DNA of 64,000 nt from an uncultured Sphingomonas sp. (GCF_936927845.1 NZ_CAKZHV010000060.1:62001-126000); one strand, 5' to 3'. Shown: positions 52,821 through 62,438, counted from the stretch's first letter. Translations and numbers: made by a program. The notes: generated by a model from the sequence alone, not told the origin.

Positions 52821-53508
52821 AGCTCGCCCCGTTCACGTCGATCACCGCGCCCGTCATCGACGCCGGCGCATCGAGCGCCAGCCAGCGCGCGGCCTCCGCC
52901 ACTTCGTCGGGCGCCGCGACCCGGCCGAGCGGAATGTCGGCGAGCAGCTTGTCGCCGCCGCGGCTGGCGAGATAATCCTCGGCCATCCCGGTCATCGTGA
53001 ACCCCGGGCAGATGGCGAACGCCAGGATGCCCTGCGCCGCATAACCGCGCGCGATCGTCTTGGTCATCGCGACCATGCCGGCCTTGGATGCGGCGTAATG
53101 CCAGTGCGACGGGCTGTCGCCGCGATAGGCCGCGCGGCTGGCGACGTTGACGATCCGCCCGCCGCAGCCGCGCTCGTGCCAGTGGCGCACCGCGCGGCGA
53201 CACAGGATCGCCGAAGCGGTCAGATTGACCTGCATCGTGCGCTCCCAATTGGCGAGCCATGCGTCATCGGCATCGTCTAGCGGGGCGGCCTCGAACACAC
53301 CGGCATTGTTGATCAGCACGTCGACCCGCCCATCTAGCTGCGCGAGCGCGGCATCCCACAAACGGTCTGGTGCGGCAGGATCGGCGAAATCGGCCGCGAT
53401 GCCGCTGGCGGTGCCATGCCCAACGACGTGGTGGCCGCCATTGCGAAGCGTTTCGGCGATCGCGGCGCCGATGCCGCGGCTCGATCCGGTGAGAAGGATG
53501 TTGGTCAT
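52810..53508 (-). CDS. SDR family oxidoreductase (FabG-like)
   Basis: The 232-residue enzyme has a Rossmann GSSRGIGAAIAETL motif at about 8-20, NNAGVFEAAPLDD, the catalytic triad Ser in RIVNVASRAAY, Tyr and Lys in HYAASKAGMVAMTKTIARGYA, and a C-terminal GAVIDVNGASYVR that is typical of 3-oxoacyl-ACP reductases. The NAD(P) preference is not set by sequence. It reduces a keto group of a fatty-acid or other substrate. It overlaps prmA by 11 bases. Confidence 0.9.
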   Translation of the reverse strand: MTNILLTGSSRGIGAAIAETLRNGGHHVVGHGTASGIAADFADPAAPDRLWDAALAQLDGRVDVLINNAGVFEAAPLDDADDAWLANWERTMQVNLTASAILCRRAVRHWHERGCGGRIVNVASRAAYRGDSPSHWHYAASKAGMVAMTKTIARGYAAQGILAFAICPGFTMTGMAEDYLASRGGDKLLADIPLGRVAAPDEVAEAARWLALDAPASMTGAVIDVNGASYVR

Positions 53509-53563
53509 GGGGCGCCGCTGTAGGCCGCGCCCGCGCGCGCAGCAACGCCCCGGCGAGCGGCGC

Positions 53564-54910
53564 TTACGCGACGCTCTGCGCGAACTGCTCGGCCGATCCG
53601 CGCAATGCTTCCAGCCGTGCCTCGACGCTGACGAATTCACCTTTCAGCGCGTCGATCTCGGAGGCGACGCCTTCGGTATCGGCGCGGATCGCGGCAACCG
53701 TGTGCGACATCGAGTCGGCGGCGAGCGCGGTTTCGTCCACCGCGGCGGTGATCGCGGTCACCGTATGCGCCTGCGCTTCCATCGCGTGGCGGATGCGCGT
53801 GGCCGAATCCTGTACCTCCAGCACTGTGGTGCGGATCGAGGCCGAGGTGTCGACCGTCACGCGCGTCGCGGCCTGGATCGCGGCGATCTTGCCCGCAATG
53901 TCGTCGGTCGCGCGCGCGGTCTGGTTGGCGAGGCTCTTGACCTCTTGTGCCACCACCGCGAAGCCGCGCCCGGCGTCGCCCGCGCGCGCTGCCTCGATCG
54001 TCGCGTTGAGCGCCAGCAGGTTGGTCTGCCCGGCAATGTCGCGGATCAGCCCCAGGATCGACTCGATCGACTTGGCGTGCTCGCTCAGCGCTTCCGACAC
54101 GCCAACGGCGTCGCCCGCCTGTCGCCCCGCCCTCGTCGCGATCTCGGCCGCGGCCTCCACCTCGACGCGCGCGTCCTCGATTGCGCGGATCAGCCCGGCC
54201 GCGGTCGATGCCGCGTCGCGCATCGCCACCGCCGATTGCTCCGCCGCCGCTGCCACCTCGCTCGTCTTGCCCAGCATCCCGCGCGCCGACGCCGATGCGC
54301 CCGCCGCCTGAACGCGCGCGCGCTGTCCCGATGTTGCTGCCTCGCCGATGCCGCCGAAGATACGGTCGCGGAACAGCACCCCCGCCGCGGTCCGCTCGGC
54401 CTGCGCGCGCGCCGCTTCGCTCTCGCCCAGGTGCGTCGCCATGACGTTCGCCTCGACCAGCGCGAGCCGCTGCACCACGTCGGCGATCCGTCCGAACGGC
54501 ATCTGCGTGGCGCCCTCGATCAGTTGAAGCGCGCGCGCGTGCGCGAACGACAGGGCTGCCAGTAACGCCGGCAAGGGCACGCCGGTCGCGCGCGCCAATT
54601 CTACGTGTCCACGTGCCAACCGCTGCCATTCGCCGTCGAACGGCCGGGCGTAGCGCGTCCGCGTGTAGGCGGCACTGCGCCTGATCTGCTTGGCGAGGCC
54701 CGCTTCGCCGAGCGTCCCGCGGAACGCGGTCGCGACCGGCAGCGCCAGATAATGTTCCCAGAAAGCGGCGGACACCTGCTGCCAGGCGTCGCCGCTGTCG
54801 AGCACGCGGGTAATCTCCGCGCACACCGGCGCGATCGCACCGTCCCAGTCATAATCGCGGACCTCTTCGGCAAAGGTGCGCGCGCCCGCACTCCAGATCG
54901 CAGCGTTCAT
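53564..54910 (-). CDS. soluble globin-coupled-like methyl-accepting chemotaxis protein
   Basis: The 448-residue protein has no membrane segment. The N-terminal 180 residues resemble a sensor globin domain, with a candidate proximal His102 ([19 protein letters not shown]) and helix spacing that fits protoglobin/sensor-globin folds. The remaining part is an MCP signalling domain with a clear tip at about 290-315 ([42 protein letters not shown]). It may sense oxygen or redox and signal to a CheA. No che genes lie in the window. A 251-bp segment at 53649-53899 is repeated exactly upstream (55009-55259). The C-terminal tail lacks a CheR-docking pentapeptide. Confidence 0.85.
   Translation of the reverse strand: MNAAIWSAGARTFAEEVRDYDWDGAIAPVCAEITRVLDSGDAWQQVSAAFWEHYLALPVATAFRGTLGEAGLAKQIRRSAAYTRTRYARPFDGEWQRLARGHVELARATGVPLPALLAALSFAHARALQLIEGATQMPFGRIADVVQRLALVEANVMATHLGESEAARAQAERTAAGVLFRDRIFGGIGEAATSGQRARVQAAGASASARGMLGKTSEVAAAAEQSAVAMRDAASTAAGLIRAIEDARVEVEAAAEIATRAGRQAGDAVGVSEALSEHAKSIESILGLIRDIAGQTNLLALNATIEAARAGDAGRGFAVVAQEVKSLANQTARATDDIAGKIAAIQAATRVTVDTSASIRTTVLEVQDSATRIRHAMEAQAHTVTAITAAVDETALAADSMSHTVAAIRADTEGVASEIDALKGEFVSVEARLEALRGSAEQFAQSVA
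53649..53899. repeat. 251-bp perfect direct repeat, copy 1 (within the MCP gene)
   Basis: Bases 53649-53899 are identical, without a single mismatch by eye, to 55009-55259. The offset is 1360 bp and both are in the same orientation. It covers part of the MCP C-terminal helical domain, translated from [20 protein letters not shown] to the conserved EIDAL residues. Confidence 0.9.
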
Positions 54911-54920
54911 GAACGTGTCC

Positions 54921-55259
54921 TCAGGCCGCGACCTTGGTGACGAAATCGCTCGCGCTGCCCTCCAGCGAGCCGAGCCGCAGCGCCAGCGCATCGAACCCGT
55001 TGCCGAGTGCGTCGATCTCGGAGGCGACGCCTTCGGTATCGGCGCGGATCGCGGCAACCGTGTGCGACATCGAGTCGGCGGCGAGCGCGGTTTCGTCCAC
55101 CGCGGCGGTGATCGCGGTCACCGTATGCGCCTGCGCTTCCATCGCGTGGCGGATGCGCGTGGCCGAATCCTGTACCTCCAGCACTGTGGTGCGGATCGAG
55201 GCCGAGGTGTCGACCGTCACGCGCGTCGCGGCCTGGATCGCGGCGATCTTGCCCGCAAT
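54921..55259 (-). pseudogene. truncated methyl-accepting protein remnant
   Basis: This minus-strand frame encodes the last part of a second MCP: the same [20 protein letters not shown] ... EIDAL section as the neighbouring gene, then a different but related tail [20 protein letters not shown] ending FVTKVAA. It lacks the sensor and the signalling tip, so it cannot work as a chemoreceptor. The frame stays open a little further upstream (to 55313) but without similarity. It looks like what is left of a tandem paralogue after a deletion. The junction is at about 55259/55260. Confidence 0.75.
55009..55259. repeat. 251-bp perfect direct repeat, copy 2 (within the MCP remnant)
   Basis: This is the second copy of the 53649-53899 segment. 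It ends abruptly at 55259 next to AGGAGGGTTA, where similarity stops. On the other side, similarity continues imperfectly at the protein level into the C-terminal tail, implying an ancient paralogue with a recently homogenised central tract. Confidence 0.9.
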
Positions 55260-55357
55260 TAGGAGGGTTAATGCCTCGTTGAACCCGTCGCGACCGTGGT
55301 GCTGTGCTTGCATCGCGCGGTATCACGGCTAAGGGCGTAGGCTGAAAGGAACCGCCG

Positions 55358-55792
55358 TTGGCCAGCCGACCCGCACCCCGCTCCCGTCCGAGAAGCCCGC
55401 ACCTCTTCACGGGCCCGATGCAATTTCATTACCGCTTCAGCCCGGCGATGCTAACGTCGATCATCCACCGGGCCACCGGCGCGACGATGGCGACGGTCGG
55501 TGCGATGCTGCTGGTGTGGTTCCTCGCGGCGATCGCGTCGGGTGAGAGCGCCTATGCGACCTTCGTCGACGTGTTCACCACCGATCGCGGCAATTTGAAC
55601 GTTCTCGGCTATGTCGTCGGCATCGGGCTGACCTGGACCGTGTTCCAGCACATGGCGAGCGGCATCCGCCACCTGATGATGGACACCGGCGCCGCGTTCG
55701 AGCTGAAGGTCAATCAACTCGCCGCGCGGCTGACCTTTGTCTTCTCGATCGCGATGACGATCCTGTTCTGGCTCTGGCTGGGGTTGAAGTAA
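55358..55792 (+). CDS. sdhC: succinate dehydrogenase cytochrome b556 subunit
   Basis: The 144-residue membrane anchor of complex II starts at TTG 55358, with AAAGGA 8 bases upstream. That start gives an N-terminus like typical SdhC (MASRP...SPHLFTGPMQF). Three helices are visible, with the heme ligand and quinone-site motif SIIHRATGATMA and FQHMASGIRHLMMDTG, the SdhC hallmarks. It overlaps sdhD by one base in the arrangement TAATGA and begins the sdhCDA operon. Confidence 0.95.
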   Translation: MASRPAPRSRPRSPHLFTGPMQFHYRFSPAMLTSIIHRATGATMATVGAMLLVWFLAAIASGESAYATFVDVFTTDRGNLNVLGYVVGIGLTWTVFQHMASGIRHLMMDTGAAFELKVNQLAARLTFVFSIAMTILFWLWLGLK

Positions 55793-56169
55793 TGAGCACC
55801 GAACTCGGCCGCGTCCGCGGTTACGGCAGCGCACACGAGGGTGTGCACCATTGGTGGCACCAGAAACTCACTGCGGGCACCAACCTGCTGCTGATGGTGT
55901 GGCTGCTCACGTCGCTGGCGATGCTGCCCGCCTATGACTTCGCCACGATACGGCTGTGGCTCGGCTCGGCCTGGGCAGCGATCCCGATGCTGCTGCTGAT
56001 CGTCTCGATCACCTATCACTTCCGTCTAGGCCTGCAGGTCGCGATCGAGGATTACGCGCGCATGCAGAGCCGCTTCGTCGCGATCGTCCTGCTCAACGTC
56101 TACGCTGCGGCGATCGCGGGCGTTGCCATCTTCTCCATCCTCAAGATCGCCTTCGGAGCCGCGCAGTAA
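55792..56169 (+). CDS. sdhD: succinate dehydrogenase hydrophobic membrane anchor subunit
   Basis: The 125-residue second anchor subunit has three helices and the conserved [17 protein letters not shown] segment, where the histidine is the heme b axial ligand and Asp-Tyr is part of the quinone site. It begins [21 protein letters not shown]. It overlaps sdhC and ends at TAA 56167-56169, immediately joined to sdhA (TAATG). Confidence 0.95.
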   Translation: MSTELGRVRGYGSAHEGVHHWWHQKLTAGTNLLLMVWLLTSLAMLPAYDFATIRLWLGSAWAAIPMLLLIVSITYHFRLGLQVAIEDYARMQSRFVAIVLLNVYAAAIAGVAIFSILKIAFGAAQ

Positions 56170-57968
56170 TGGCTGCCTATCAGATCATCGACCATACCTA
56201 TGACGCGGTTGTCGTGGGCGCGGGCGGCTCGGGCCTGCGCGCGACGATGGGCATCGCGGAGAGCGGCCTGAAGACCGCCTGCATCACCAAGGTGTTCCCC
56301 ACGCGCAGCCACACGGTCGCGGCGCAGGGCGGCATCGCCGCATCGCTCGGCAACAATTCGCCCGATCACTGGTCGTGGCACATGTTCGACACGGTCAAGG
56401 GTTCCGACTGGCTCGGCGACCAGGACGCGATCGAGTACATGGTGCGCGAGGCACCGCAGGCGGTGTACGAGCTCGAACACGCCGGCGTGCCGTTCAGCCG
56501 CAACGACAACGGCACGATCTACCAGCGTCCGTTCGGCGGCCACATGCAGAACATGGGCGAAGGCCCGCCGGTGCAGCGCACCTGCGCGGCTGCCGACCGT
56601 ACCGGTCACGCGATGCTCCACGCGCTGTACCAGCAATCGCTCAAGTACGACGCCGACTTCTATGTCGAATATTTCGCGCTCGACCTGATCATGGAGAACG
56701 GCGTCTGCCGCGGCGTCATCGCGCTCTGCATGGAAGACGGCTCGATCCACCGTTTTCGCGCGCACAACGTCGTGCTGGCGACCGGCGGCTACGGCCGCTG
56801 CTATTTCTCCGCGACGTCGGCGCACACCTGCACCGGCGACGGCAACGCGATGGTGCTGCGCGCCGGGCTGCCCTTGCAGGACATGGAGTTCGTGCAGTTC
56901 CACCCGACCGGCATCTACGGCGCAGGCGTGCTCATCACCGAGGGCGCGCGCGGCGAAGGCGGCTACCTCACCAACTCCGAGGGTGAGCGCTTCATGGAGC
57001 GTTACGCACCCTCGGCGAAGGACCTCGCCAGCCGCGACGTCGTCGCGCGCTCGATGGCGGCGGAAATGCGCGAAGGCCGCGGTGTCGGGCCGGAGGGCGA
57101 TCACATCTACCTCCACCTCGACCACATCGATCCCAAGGTGCTGCACGAGCGGCTGCCCGGCATCACCGAGACGGGCAAGATCTTCGCCGGCGTCGACCTG
57201 ACGCGCCAGCCGCTGCCGGTCACGCCGACCGTCCACTATAACATGGGCGGCATCCCGACGAACTATCACGGCGAGGTCGTGACCTTGCGCGACGGCAACC
57301 CCGACGCGGTCGTGCCCGGCCTGTTCGCGGTCGGCGAGGCGGCGTGCGTGTCGGTTCACGGCGCGAACCGTCTGGGATCGAACAGCCTGATCGACCTGGT
57401 CGTGTTCGGCCGCGCAACCGGTCTGCGCGTCCGCGATATTCTGAAGCCCAACACGCCGCACAATCCGCTGCCCAAGGGATCGGAGGAGATGGCGCTGACC
57501 CGTCTCGACACGTTCCGCAACGCCGCTGGGTCCACGCCCACGGCGCTGATCCGCCGCGAGATGCAGCAGACGATGCAGAAGCATTGCGCGGTGTTCCGCG
57601 ACACCGCGCTCCTCGCCGAGGGCGTGCAGAAGATCGATCAGGTTTACGCCTCGATCGGCGACGTGTCGGTCAAGGATCGCTCGCTGATCTGGAACACCGA
57701 TCTGGTGGAAACGCTGGAGCTCGACAACCTGCTGTCGCAGGCGGTCGTCACGATGCGCTCGGCCGACAACCGCAAGGAGTCGCGCGGCGCGCACATGCAC
57801 GAGGACTTCCCCGAGCGCGACGACGCGAACTGGATGAAGCACACCATCGCGACGTTCGATGGTTGGGGTGGCAAGGGCGGACAGGTCGCGATCGATTATC
57901 GCCCGGTGCACGATTACTCGCTGACCGACGATATCGAGTACATCAAGCCCAAGAAGCGCGTGTACTAA
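56169..57968 (+). CDS. sdhA: succinate dehydrogenase flavoprotein subunit
   Basis: The 599-residue subunit oxidises succinate to fumarate in the TCA cycle. It has the FAD-binding [16 protein letters not shown], the flavinylated His in [15 protein letters not shown], the catalytic loop [23 protein letters not shown], and [19 protein letters not shown]. The C-terminus has [15 protein letters not shown] and ends KPKKRVY. It is normal length. sdhB lies about 3.1 kb downstream rather than next to it. Confidence 0.97.
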   Translation: MAAYQIIDHTYDAVVVGAGGSGLRATMGIAESGLKTACITKVFPTRSHTVAAQGGIAASLGNNSPDHWSWHMFDTVKGSDWLGDQDAIEYMVREAPQAVYELEHAGVPFSRNDNGTIYQRPFGGHMQNMGEGPPVQRTCAAADRTGHAMLHALYQQSLKYDADFYVEYFALDLIMENGVCRGVIALCMEDGSIHRFRAHNVVLATGGYGRCYFSATSAHTCTGDGNAMVLRAGLPLQDMEFVQFHPTGIYGAGVLITEGARGEGGYLTNSEGERFMERYAPSAKDLASRDVVARSMAAEMREGRGVGPEGDHIYLHLDHIDPKVLHERLPGITETGKIFAGVDLTRQPLPVTPTVHYNMGGIPTNYHGEVVTLRDGNPDAVVPGLFAVGEAACVSVHGANRLGSNSLIDLVVFGRATGLRVRDILKPNTPHNPLPKGSEEMALTRLDTFRNAAGSTPTALIRREMQQTMQKHCAVFRDTALLAEGVQKIDQVYASIGDVSVKDRSLIWNTDLVETLELDNLLSQAVVTMRSADNRKESRGAHMHEDFPERDDANWMKHTIATFDGWGGKGGQVAIDYRPVHDYSLTDDIEYIKPKKRVY

Positions 57969-57988
57969 GCAACTTCACACGAACTTGC

Positions 57989-58069
57989 GTCGCCCCGGAC
58001 ATGATCCGGGGCCGCGCTCCTTCTCTACGGCGTAGAAAAGCGGGGTTCCGGATTAACTCCGGGATGACG
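57989..58069. repeat. REP-like palindromic repeat, copy D
   Basis: The 81-bp element starts GTCGCCCCGGACATGATCCG and ends GATTAACTCCGGGATGACG, with the same nested inverted halves as the other copies. It is the most diverged (GGGGTTCCGGATTAA instead of GGGATCCCGGATCAA). It sits between the convergent ends of sdhA and the SDR gene. Confidence 0.72.
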
Positions 58070-58140
58070 ACGGTGGCGTGCAGCCCGATCGGCTCGATCA
58101 ACGCCGGTTCAGCCGATTATGGTCCCGCGGGGTCCCACTC

Positions 58141-59178
58141 CTAAGCAGCTCCCGCCCTTCCATATTCCCGCGGTGTCGCGGCCTCGCCATCTTTCCGACT
58201 CCACCAGATCCCCGCCCCGGCCAGCGCTGCGCCGAGCGCCAGTGTCGTCGCTGGATGCCGCATCGCGGCGGTGTAGAGGCTGAATCCTTTTCCGCTCTGG
58301 TCACGCGATCGCTCCACGCCGTCATGCGCGGGCGCGAACAGATTGTCCGGTCGGGGCTGATTCTTCGTTGGATCGACGAACAGCGCTGATCCGATCGCCG
58401 CCACACGGTCGAACAACGCGGGTGCGTGCTGCGCGAACAGCACCTGCGCCTTGCCCGCACCGCCCACCGTCACGCCGCGCATCGGCCGGGTCGCCGCGTC
58501 CAGGATCGCTTCTGCGACCAGGGTTGGATCGTAGACCAGCGGCGGGATGCGCGCCTTGCCGCCGACGTGGTTGCTGGCGTGTTCGGCAACCGGCGTGTCG
58601 ATGCCTGACGGCTGGATCAGCGTAACCGAGATCGGCGCGCCCTCCTGCAGCAACTCGCCCCTGAGCGTGTCGATATAGCCCTTCACCGCGTGCTTGCTCG
58701 CGGCATAGGCACCCATCAACGGACTGGGCATCCCCGCCGCGATCGAGGCGACGGTGATCAGCGCGCCGCCCTGCTCGCGCAGGTGCGGCACTGCCGCCGC
58801 GCACCCGTTGACGACGCCGAAATAATTGGTGCGGAACAGCCGTTCGTGCTCGTCGAACGGCGTGTCGACCAACTTGGCATAGATCGCGACACCGGCATTG
58901 TTGACCCAGCTATCGATGCGCCCGAACCGAGCCACCGCGTGCCGGGCGACGCGCGCCACGGCTTCGGGATCACCGACATCGGCGGCGATCGCATAGGCTT
59001 CACCGCCTGCCGCCTCGATCTCACTCACCAATTCGGCGAGGGCGGCATCGTCGCGCGCGACCAGCACCAGTTTCGCGCCACGGGACGCCGCCATGCGCGC
59101 GGTCACCAGCCCGATCCCAGACGTGGCGCCCGTGATCGCGATCACCTGCTGGTCGATCGGCTTCAGCTTCAATGACAT
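58141..59178 (-). CDS. SDR family oxidoreductase
   Basis: The 345-residue protein has a Rossmann GATSGIGLVTARMA motif, NNAGVAIYAKLVDTPFDEHE, catalytic Ser in TVASIAAGMPS and Tyr-Lys in YAASKHAVKGYIDTLRGEL. After about residue 250 it has an extra C-terminal region containing ALALGAALAGAGIWW, a possible membrane helix, so it may be membrane-associated. The extended type resembles SDR proteins with a hydrophobic tail. The substrate is unknown. It lies opposite to the sdh genes, so it breaks the sdhA-sdhB transcript. Confidence 0.88.
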   Translation of the reverse strand: MSLKLKPIDQQVIAITGATSGIGLVTARMAASRGAKLVLVARDDAALAELVSEIEAAGGEAYAIAADVGDPEAVARVARHAVARFGRIDSWVNNAGVAIYAKLVDTPFDEHERLFRTNYFGVVNGCAAAVPHLREQGGALITVASIAAGMPSPLMGAYAASKHAVKGYIDTLRGELLQEGAPISVTLIQPSGIDTPVAEHASNHVGGKARIPPLVYDPTLVAEAILDAATRPMRGVTVGGAGKAQVLFAQHAPALFDRVAAIGSALFVDPTKNQPRPDNLFAPAHDGVERSRDQSGKGFSLYTAAMRHPATTLALGAALAGAGIWWSRKDGEAATPREYGRAGAA

Positions 59179-59297
59179 AGCAGAACTTCCCTCTCGTTGT
59201 CCGCTCAGCGAACAGGCCGCGTGCGCGTTCCCTCCGCCAATTATGCTTGACCTGCGCCGTGCTGCGCCCGCTAATCTGATGGTGGGGGGATTTGAGC

Positions 59298-60263
59298 ATG
59301 CGCACGCTTCTGCCGCTCGTCATCGCATTGTTCGCAAGCGCCGCCGCGGCGCAGCGCTACCAACCCGTTCGCTACACCCTGCCCGCCCCCGTGTTCGCGG
59401 GTGACGACGGCGAGACGCAGGTGCAGGCCGACATGGGGATCGATGTCGAGCGCGACCGGCCCGCACGCTGGCGCCTCGCCGAGCATCGCCGGCTCGATCG
59501 CGCGCTCTCCGCGGTGCGGCCGCAGCGCGCCGGCAGCGTCGACGCCTTCGTGATCGTCGCCGCGCTCGACAGCGATCCCGTGTTCGGACGCGAGGCGCGC
59601 GAGGCGGCGCGGGTGCTCGCCCGGCGCTATCACGCCGATGGGCACGTCATCCTGCTCGCGGGCAGCGACGGCACGCGCGACAGCGATCTGCCGATGGGCA
59701 GCCCCGGCAACCTCGACCTCGCGCTGGCGCGCGTCGCCGAGGTGATGGACCCCGCAGAAGATGTGCTGATCCTCTACACCACCAGCCACGGCGCGCCGTT
59801 CGGGCTCTACTATAACGATGGCGACCAGGGATATGGCGCGGTGTCGCCCAGCAGGCTGTGGAGCCAGTTGTCGACGCTCGGCATCCGCAACCGGTTGATC
59901 CTGCTCAGCGCCTGTTACTCGGGCGTGTTCGTGCCGATGCTGTCGTCGGACACGACCGCGATCGTCACCGCCGCCGCGTCCGATCGCCCGTCCTTCGGGT
60001 GTCAGGCGGACAATGACTGGACCTTCTTCGGTGACGCGCTGATCAACACCGCACTCAGGAAGCCGCAACCGCTCGCCGCCGCGGTCGATCAGGCGCAGAG
60101 CCTGATCGCGGGATGGGAGAAAGCCGCCGCGCTCGATCCCTCTCGCCCGCAGGTCGCGATCGGCGCGGGCGCGGGCCGCTGGCTCGACGCGCTCGAGCGC
60201 GACCTGCCGCCCACCACCACGCCGGTCGGACGACCCGCGATCACGTTGCTCCAGGTTAAGTAA
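59298..60263 (+). CDS. C13 (legumain-like) cysteine peptidase, exported
   Basis: The 321-residue protein has a signal peptide (MRTLLPLVIALFASAAAA) and the C13 caspase-hemoglobinase fold. The catalytic His164 is in LYTTSHGAPFG and the catalytic Cys206 is in LLSACYSGVF, the H-G / A-C-x-S-G dyad of clan CD. Legumain-family members cleave after Asn/Asp; specificity here is not defined. ATG 59298 is chosen over TTG 59292. It lies 46 bases upstream of a ClpP-like gene on the same strand. Confidence 0.88.
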   Translation: MRTLLPLVIALFASAAAAQRYQPVRYTLPAPVFAGDDGETQVQADMGIDVERDRPARWRLAEHRRLDRALSAVRPQRAGSVDAFVIVAALDSDPVFGREAREAARVLARRYHADGHVILLAGSDGTRDSDLPMGSPGNLDLALARVAEVMDPAEDVLILYTTSHGAPFGLYYNDGDQGYGAVSPSRLWSQLSTLGIRNRLILLSACYSGVFVPMLSSDTTAIVTAAASDRPSFGCQADNDWTFFGDALINTALRKPQPLAAAVDQAQSLIAGWEKAAALDPSRPQVAIGAGAGRWLDALERDLPPTTTPVGRPAITLLQVK

Positions 60264-60309
60264 CAGCGCGCCGCCGGAACATTGCACCGCGCCTGACGCT
60301 AAGCGCGCC

Positions 60310-60903
60310 ATGAACCAGCCCAGCACCGCCGCCACCACGCCCAGCAACGCGAACAACTATCCCCTGCTCGCACGCCCGCACATCCAATTGTATGGCACCG
60401 TCGACGATCAGATGTACGCTAAATTCCTCGACGGGCTCGCCGCCGCGCCCGCCGACGGACCGCTGGTGGTGTCGATCACCACGCTCGGCGGCGATCCCGA
60501 GATGGCGCGTGCGATGGGCGATTCGATCCGTTTGCTGCGCGAATATACCGGGCGCGAGGCGCTGTTCCTCGGCAAGGTCGCAGTCTATTCCGCCGGCGCG
60601 ACCTTCATGTCGGCCTTTCCCGCCGACAAGCGCTTCCTGACCAAGAATTCGCGCCTGATGATCCACGAGCGGCTGATGAACTCGACGATCGAGCTGTCGG
60701 GCCCGCTCAACGCGCTGTCGCCGGTGTTGAATGCCAAGCTCAACGAGATCGAGGATTCGATCCGCATCCAGGACGAGGGCTTCGCCGATCTCGTCCGCGG
60801 CACGCAGGTCACGCTGGAGGAACTGAAACAGCGGGCGCCGCACAATTGGTACATCGAGGCGAGCCAGGCGCGCGATCTGGGCTTGGTGCTCGACATCATT
60901 TGA
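60310..60903 (+). CDS. ClpP-like serine protease subunit
   Basis: The 197-residue protein has a crotonase-type ClpP fold with TLGGDPEMARAMGDSIRLL, the nucleophile Ser94 in VAVYSAGATFMSAF and His119 in LMIHERLMNS. It is divergent from canonical ClpP: the GG-x-V oxyanion region reads GGDPE, and no ClpX or ClpA gene adjoins. It could be an alternative ClpP paralogue. It follows the C13 peptidase gene by 46 bases on the same strand. The start is ATG 60310. Confidence 0.85.
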   Translation: MNQPSTAATTPSNANNYPLLARPHIQLYGTVDDQMYAKFLDGLAAAPADGPLVVSITTLGGDPEMARAMGDSIRLLREYTGREALFLGKVAVYSAGATFMSAFPADKRFLTKNSRLMIHERLMNSTIELSGPLNALSPVLNAKLNEIEDSIRIQDEGFADLVRGTQVTLEELKQRAPHNWYIEASQARDLGLVLDII

Positions 60904-61086
60904 CCACTAGGCCATCTCGGGTGTTGGTGCCGGGGCCTGCGCACATTATATCTTGAGCGCAGGCGCCCGTGCGCTAGGAGCGACACGGGCCCGTTTGCGG
61001 CATATGCCGCGATGGAGTATCCGAGCCGACAGCGATCGTGACGTGTTGCGCGCCCGCGATCCTGCCCGAACACGAGAACGAGACGC

Positions 61087-61869
61087 ATGGCCGAGTTCAC
61101 CCTTCCCAAGAACAGCCGAATCAAGGGCGGCACCAAGCACCCCTCGCCGCAGCCCGGCGGCAAGATGCGCAGCTTCAAGATCTACCGCTATGACCCGGAC
61201 TCGGGTGAGAACCCGCGCTTCGACACGTTCGAGGTCAACCTCGACGAATGCGGTCCAATGGTGCTCGACGCGCTGATCAAGATCAAAGGTGAGCAGGACT
61301 CCTCGCTCACCTTCCGCCGCTCGTGCCGCGAAGGCATCTGCGGGTCGTGCTCGATGAACATCGACGGGCGCAACGGCCTTGCCTGCACCACCGCGATCGA
61401 GGACGTGAAGGGCGAGGTGAAGATCACGCCGCTCCCCGCGATGGACGTGGTGAAGGACCTGGTCCCCGATTTCACGCGCTTCTACGCGCAATATGCCTCG
61501 ATCACACCGTGGCTCCAGACGGTGACGCCGCCCCCCTCGGGCAAGGAACGGCTGCAGAGCCCGGAGGAGCGCGCGAAGCTCGACGGTCTGTACGAGTGCA
61601 TCCTGTGCGCGTGCTGCTCGACCTCGTGCCCGAGCTATTGGTGGAATTCGGACAAGTTCCTGGGTCCGGCGATCCTGCTCCAGGCGTATCGCTGGCTCGC
61701 CGACAGCCGCGACGAGATGACGGGCGAGCGGCTCGACGCGCTGGAGGATCCGTTCCGGCTGTATCGCTGCCACACCATCATGAATTGCGCGAACGTCTGC
61801 CCCAAGGGTCTCTCGCCCGCCAAGGCGATCGCCGAGATCAAGAAGATGGAGGTCGAGCGGATCGTCTGA
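61087..61869 (+). CDS. sdhB: succinate dehydrogenase iron-sulfur subunit
   Basis: The 260-residue subunit has all three clusters: 2Fe-2S ([22 protein letters not shown]), 4Fe-4S ([16 protein letters not shown]) and 3Fe-4S ([14 protein letters not shown]). It transfers electrons from SdhA to quinone. It is separated from sdhCDA by SDR, C13 and ClpP-like genes, with one gene in opposite orientation, so it must have its own promoter, probably in the 183 bp before 61087. The N-terminus is slightly extended ([20 protein letters not shown]). Confidence 0.97.
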   Translation: MAEFTLPKNSRIKGGTKHPSPQPGGKMRSFKIYRYDPDSGENPRFDTFEVNLDECGPMVLDALIKIKGEQDSSLTFRRSCREGICGSCSMNIDGRNGLACTTAIEDVKGEVKITPLPAMDVVKDLVPDFTRFYAQYASITPWLQTVTPPPSGKERLQSPEERAKLDGLYECILCACCSTSCPSYWWNSDKFLGPAILLQAYRWLADSRDEMTGERLDALEDPFRLYRCHTIMNCANVCPKGLSPAKAIAEIKKMEVERIV

Positions 61870-61964
61870 TCCGCCGACACACCTCCCCCCTCGCCGTTCA
61901 TGCCGGTCCTGCCGCGGCGCGTGCCTGAACACGTTTCCGCCGCAGCCCGCATGAATGGATCACC

Positions 61965-62438
61965 ATGGATCGTAGCGACCACAGCGAGGCCGAGCCCTCG
62001 CGCGCCTTTCTCTTCGACGAGCATCCAGACCATCCCGGCTGGATGCACTGGCGCTTTCGCGATGAAACGCGGTTCAATTCGTTTCTGGGTGACGTGATCG
62101 TCCGGCAGGAGGACGCACTCGCCCGCGTCCGCATGAGGCCCGAGCACCGCCACTCGAACTTCGGCAACAACGTCCACGGCGGTGCGCTGCTCGGGTTCAT
62201 CGACGTCGCGCTGTTCGCGGCGCTGCGCAGCTTCGGCGTGCTTTCGGCCGGACCGGCGGTGACGCTCGACCTCAACACGCATTTCATCGGCGCCGGCCGC
62301 GTCGGCGAGCCGCTGGAGGCGCAGGTCGAGATATTGCGCGAAACGCGTCGGCTGATCTTCGTGCGCGGCCTGCTGGTGCAGATGGAGATGACCGTCGCCG
62401 AATTCTCCGGCACGATCCGCAAACCGAGCGCCGGCTGA
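61965..62438 (+). CDS. PaaI/hotdog-fold thioesterase
   Basis: The 157-residue hotdog-fold protein has GNNVHGGALLGFIDVALFAAL (the NxHGG-type active-site loop) and VTLDLNTHFIGAGRVGEPLEAQVEIL. It hydrolyses acyl-CoA of unknown type. Its TGA overlaps the zapE ATG by one base (61965-62438 ends at the first base of ATG 62438), so the two are coupled. The N-terminus contains an extra 35-residue region, DRSDHSEAEPSRAFLFDEHP, not in minimal PaaI. Confidence 0.87.
   Translation: MDRSDHSEAEPSRAFLFDEHPDHPGWMHWRFRDETRFNSFLGDVIVRQEDALARVRMRPEHRHSNFGNNVHGGALLGFIDVALFAALRSFGVLSAGPAVTLDLNTHFIGAGRVGEPLEAQVEILRETRRLIFVRGLLVQMEMTVAEFSGTIRKPSAG

Noticed and set aside
56100..57911. 603-codon antisense frame opposite sdhA
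   Set aside because: sdhA on the plus strand is complete with all cofactor motifs. The antisense protein is His/Arg/Ala-rich without any recognisable fold.
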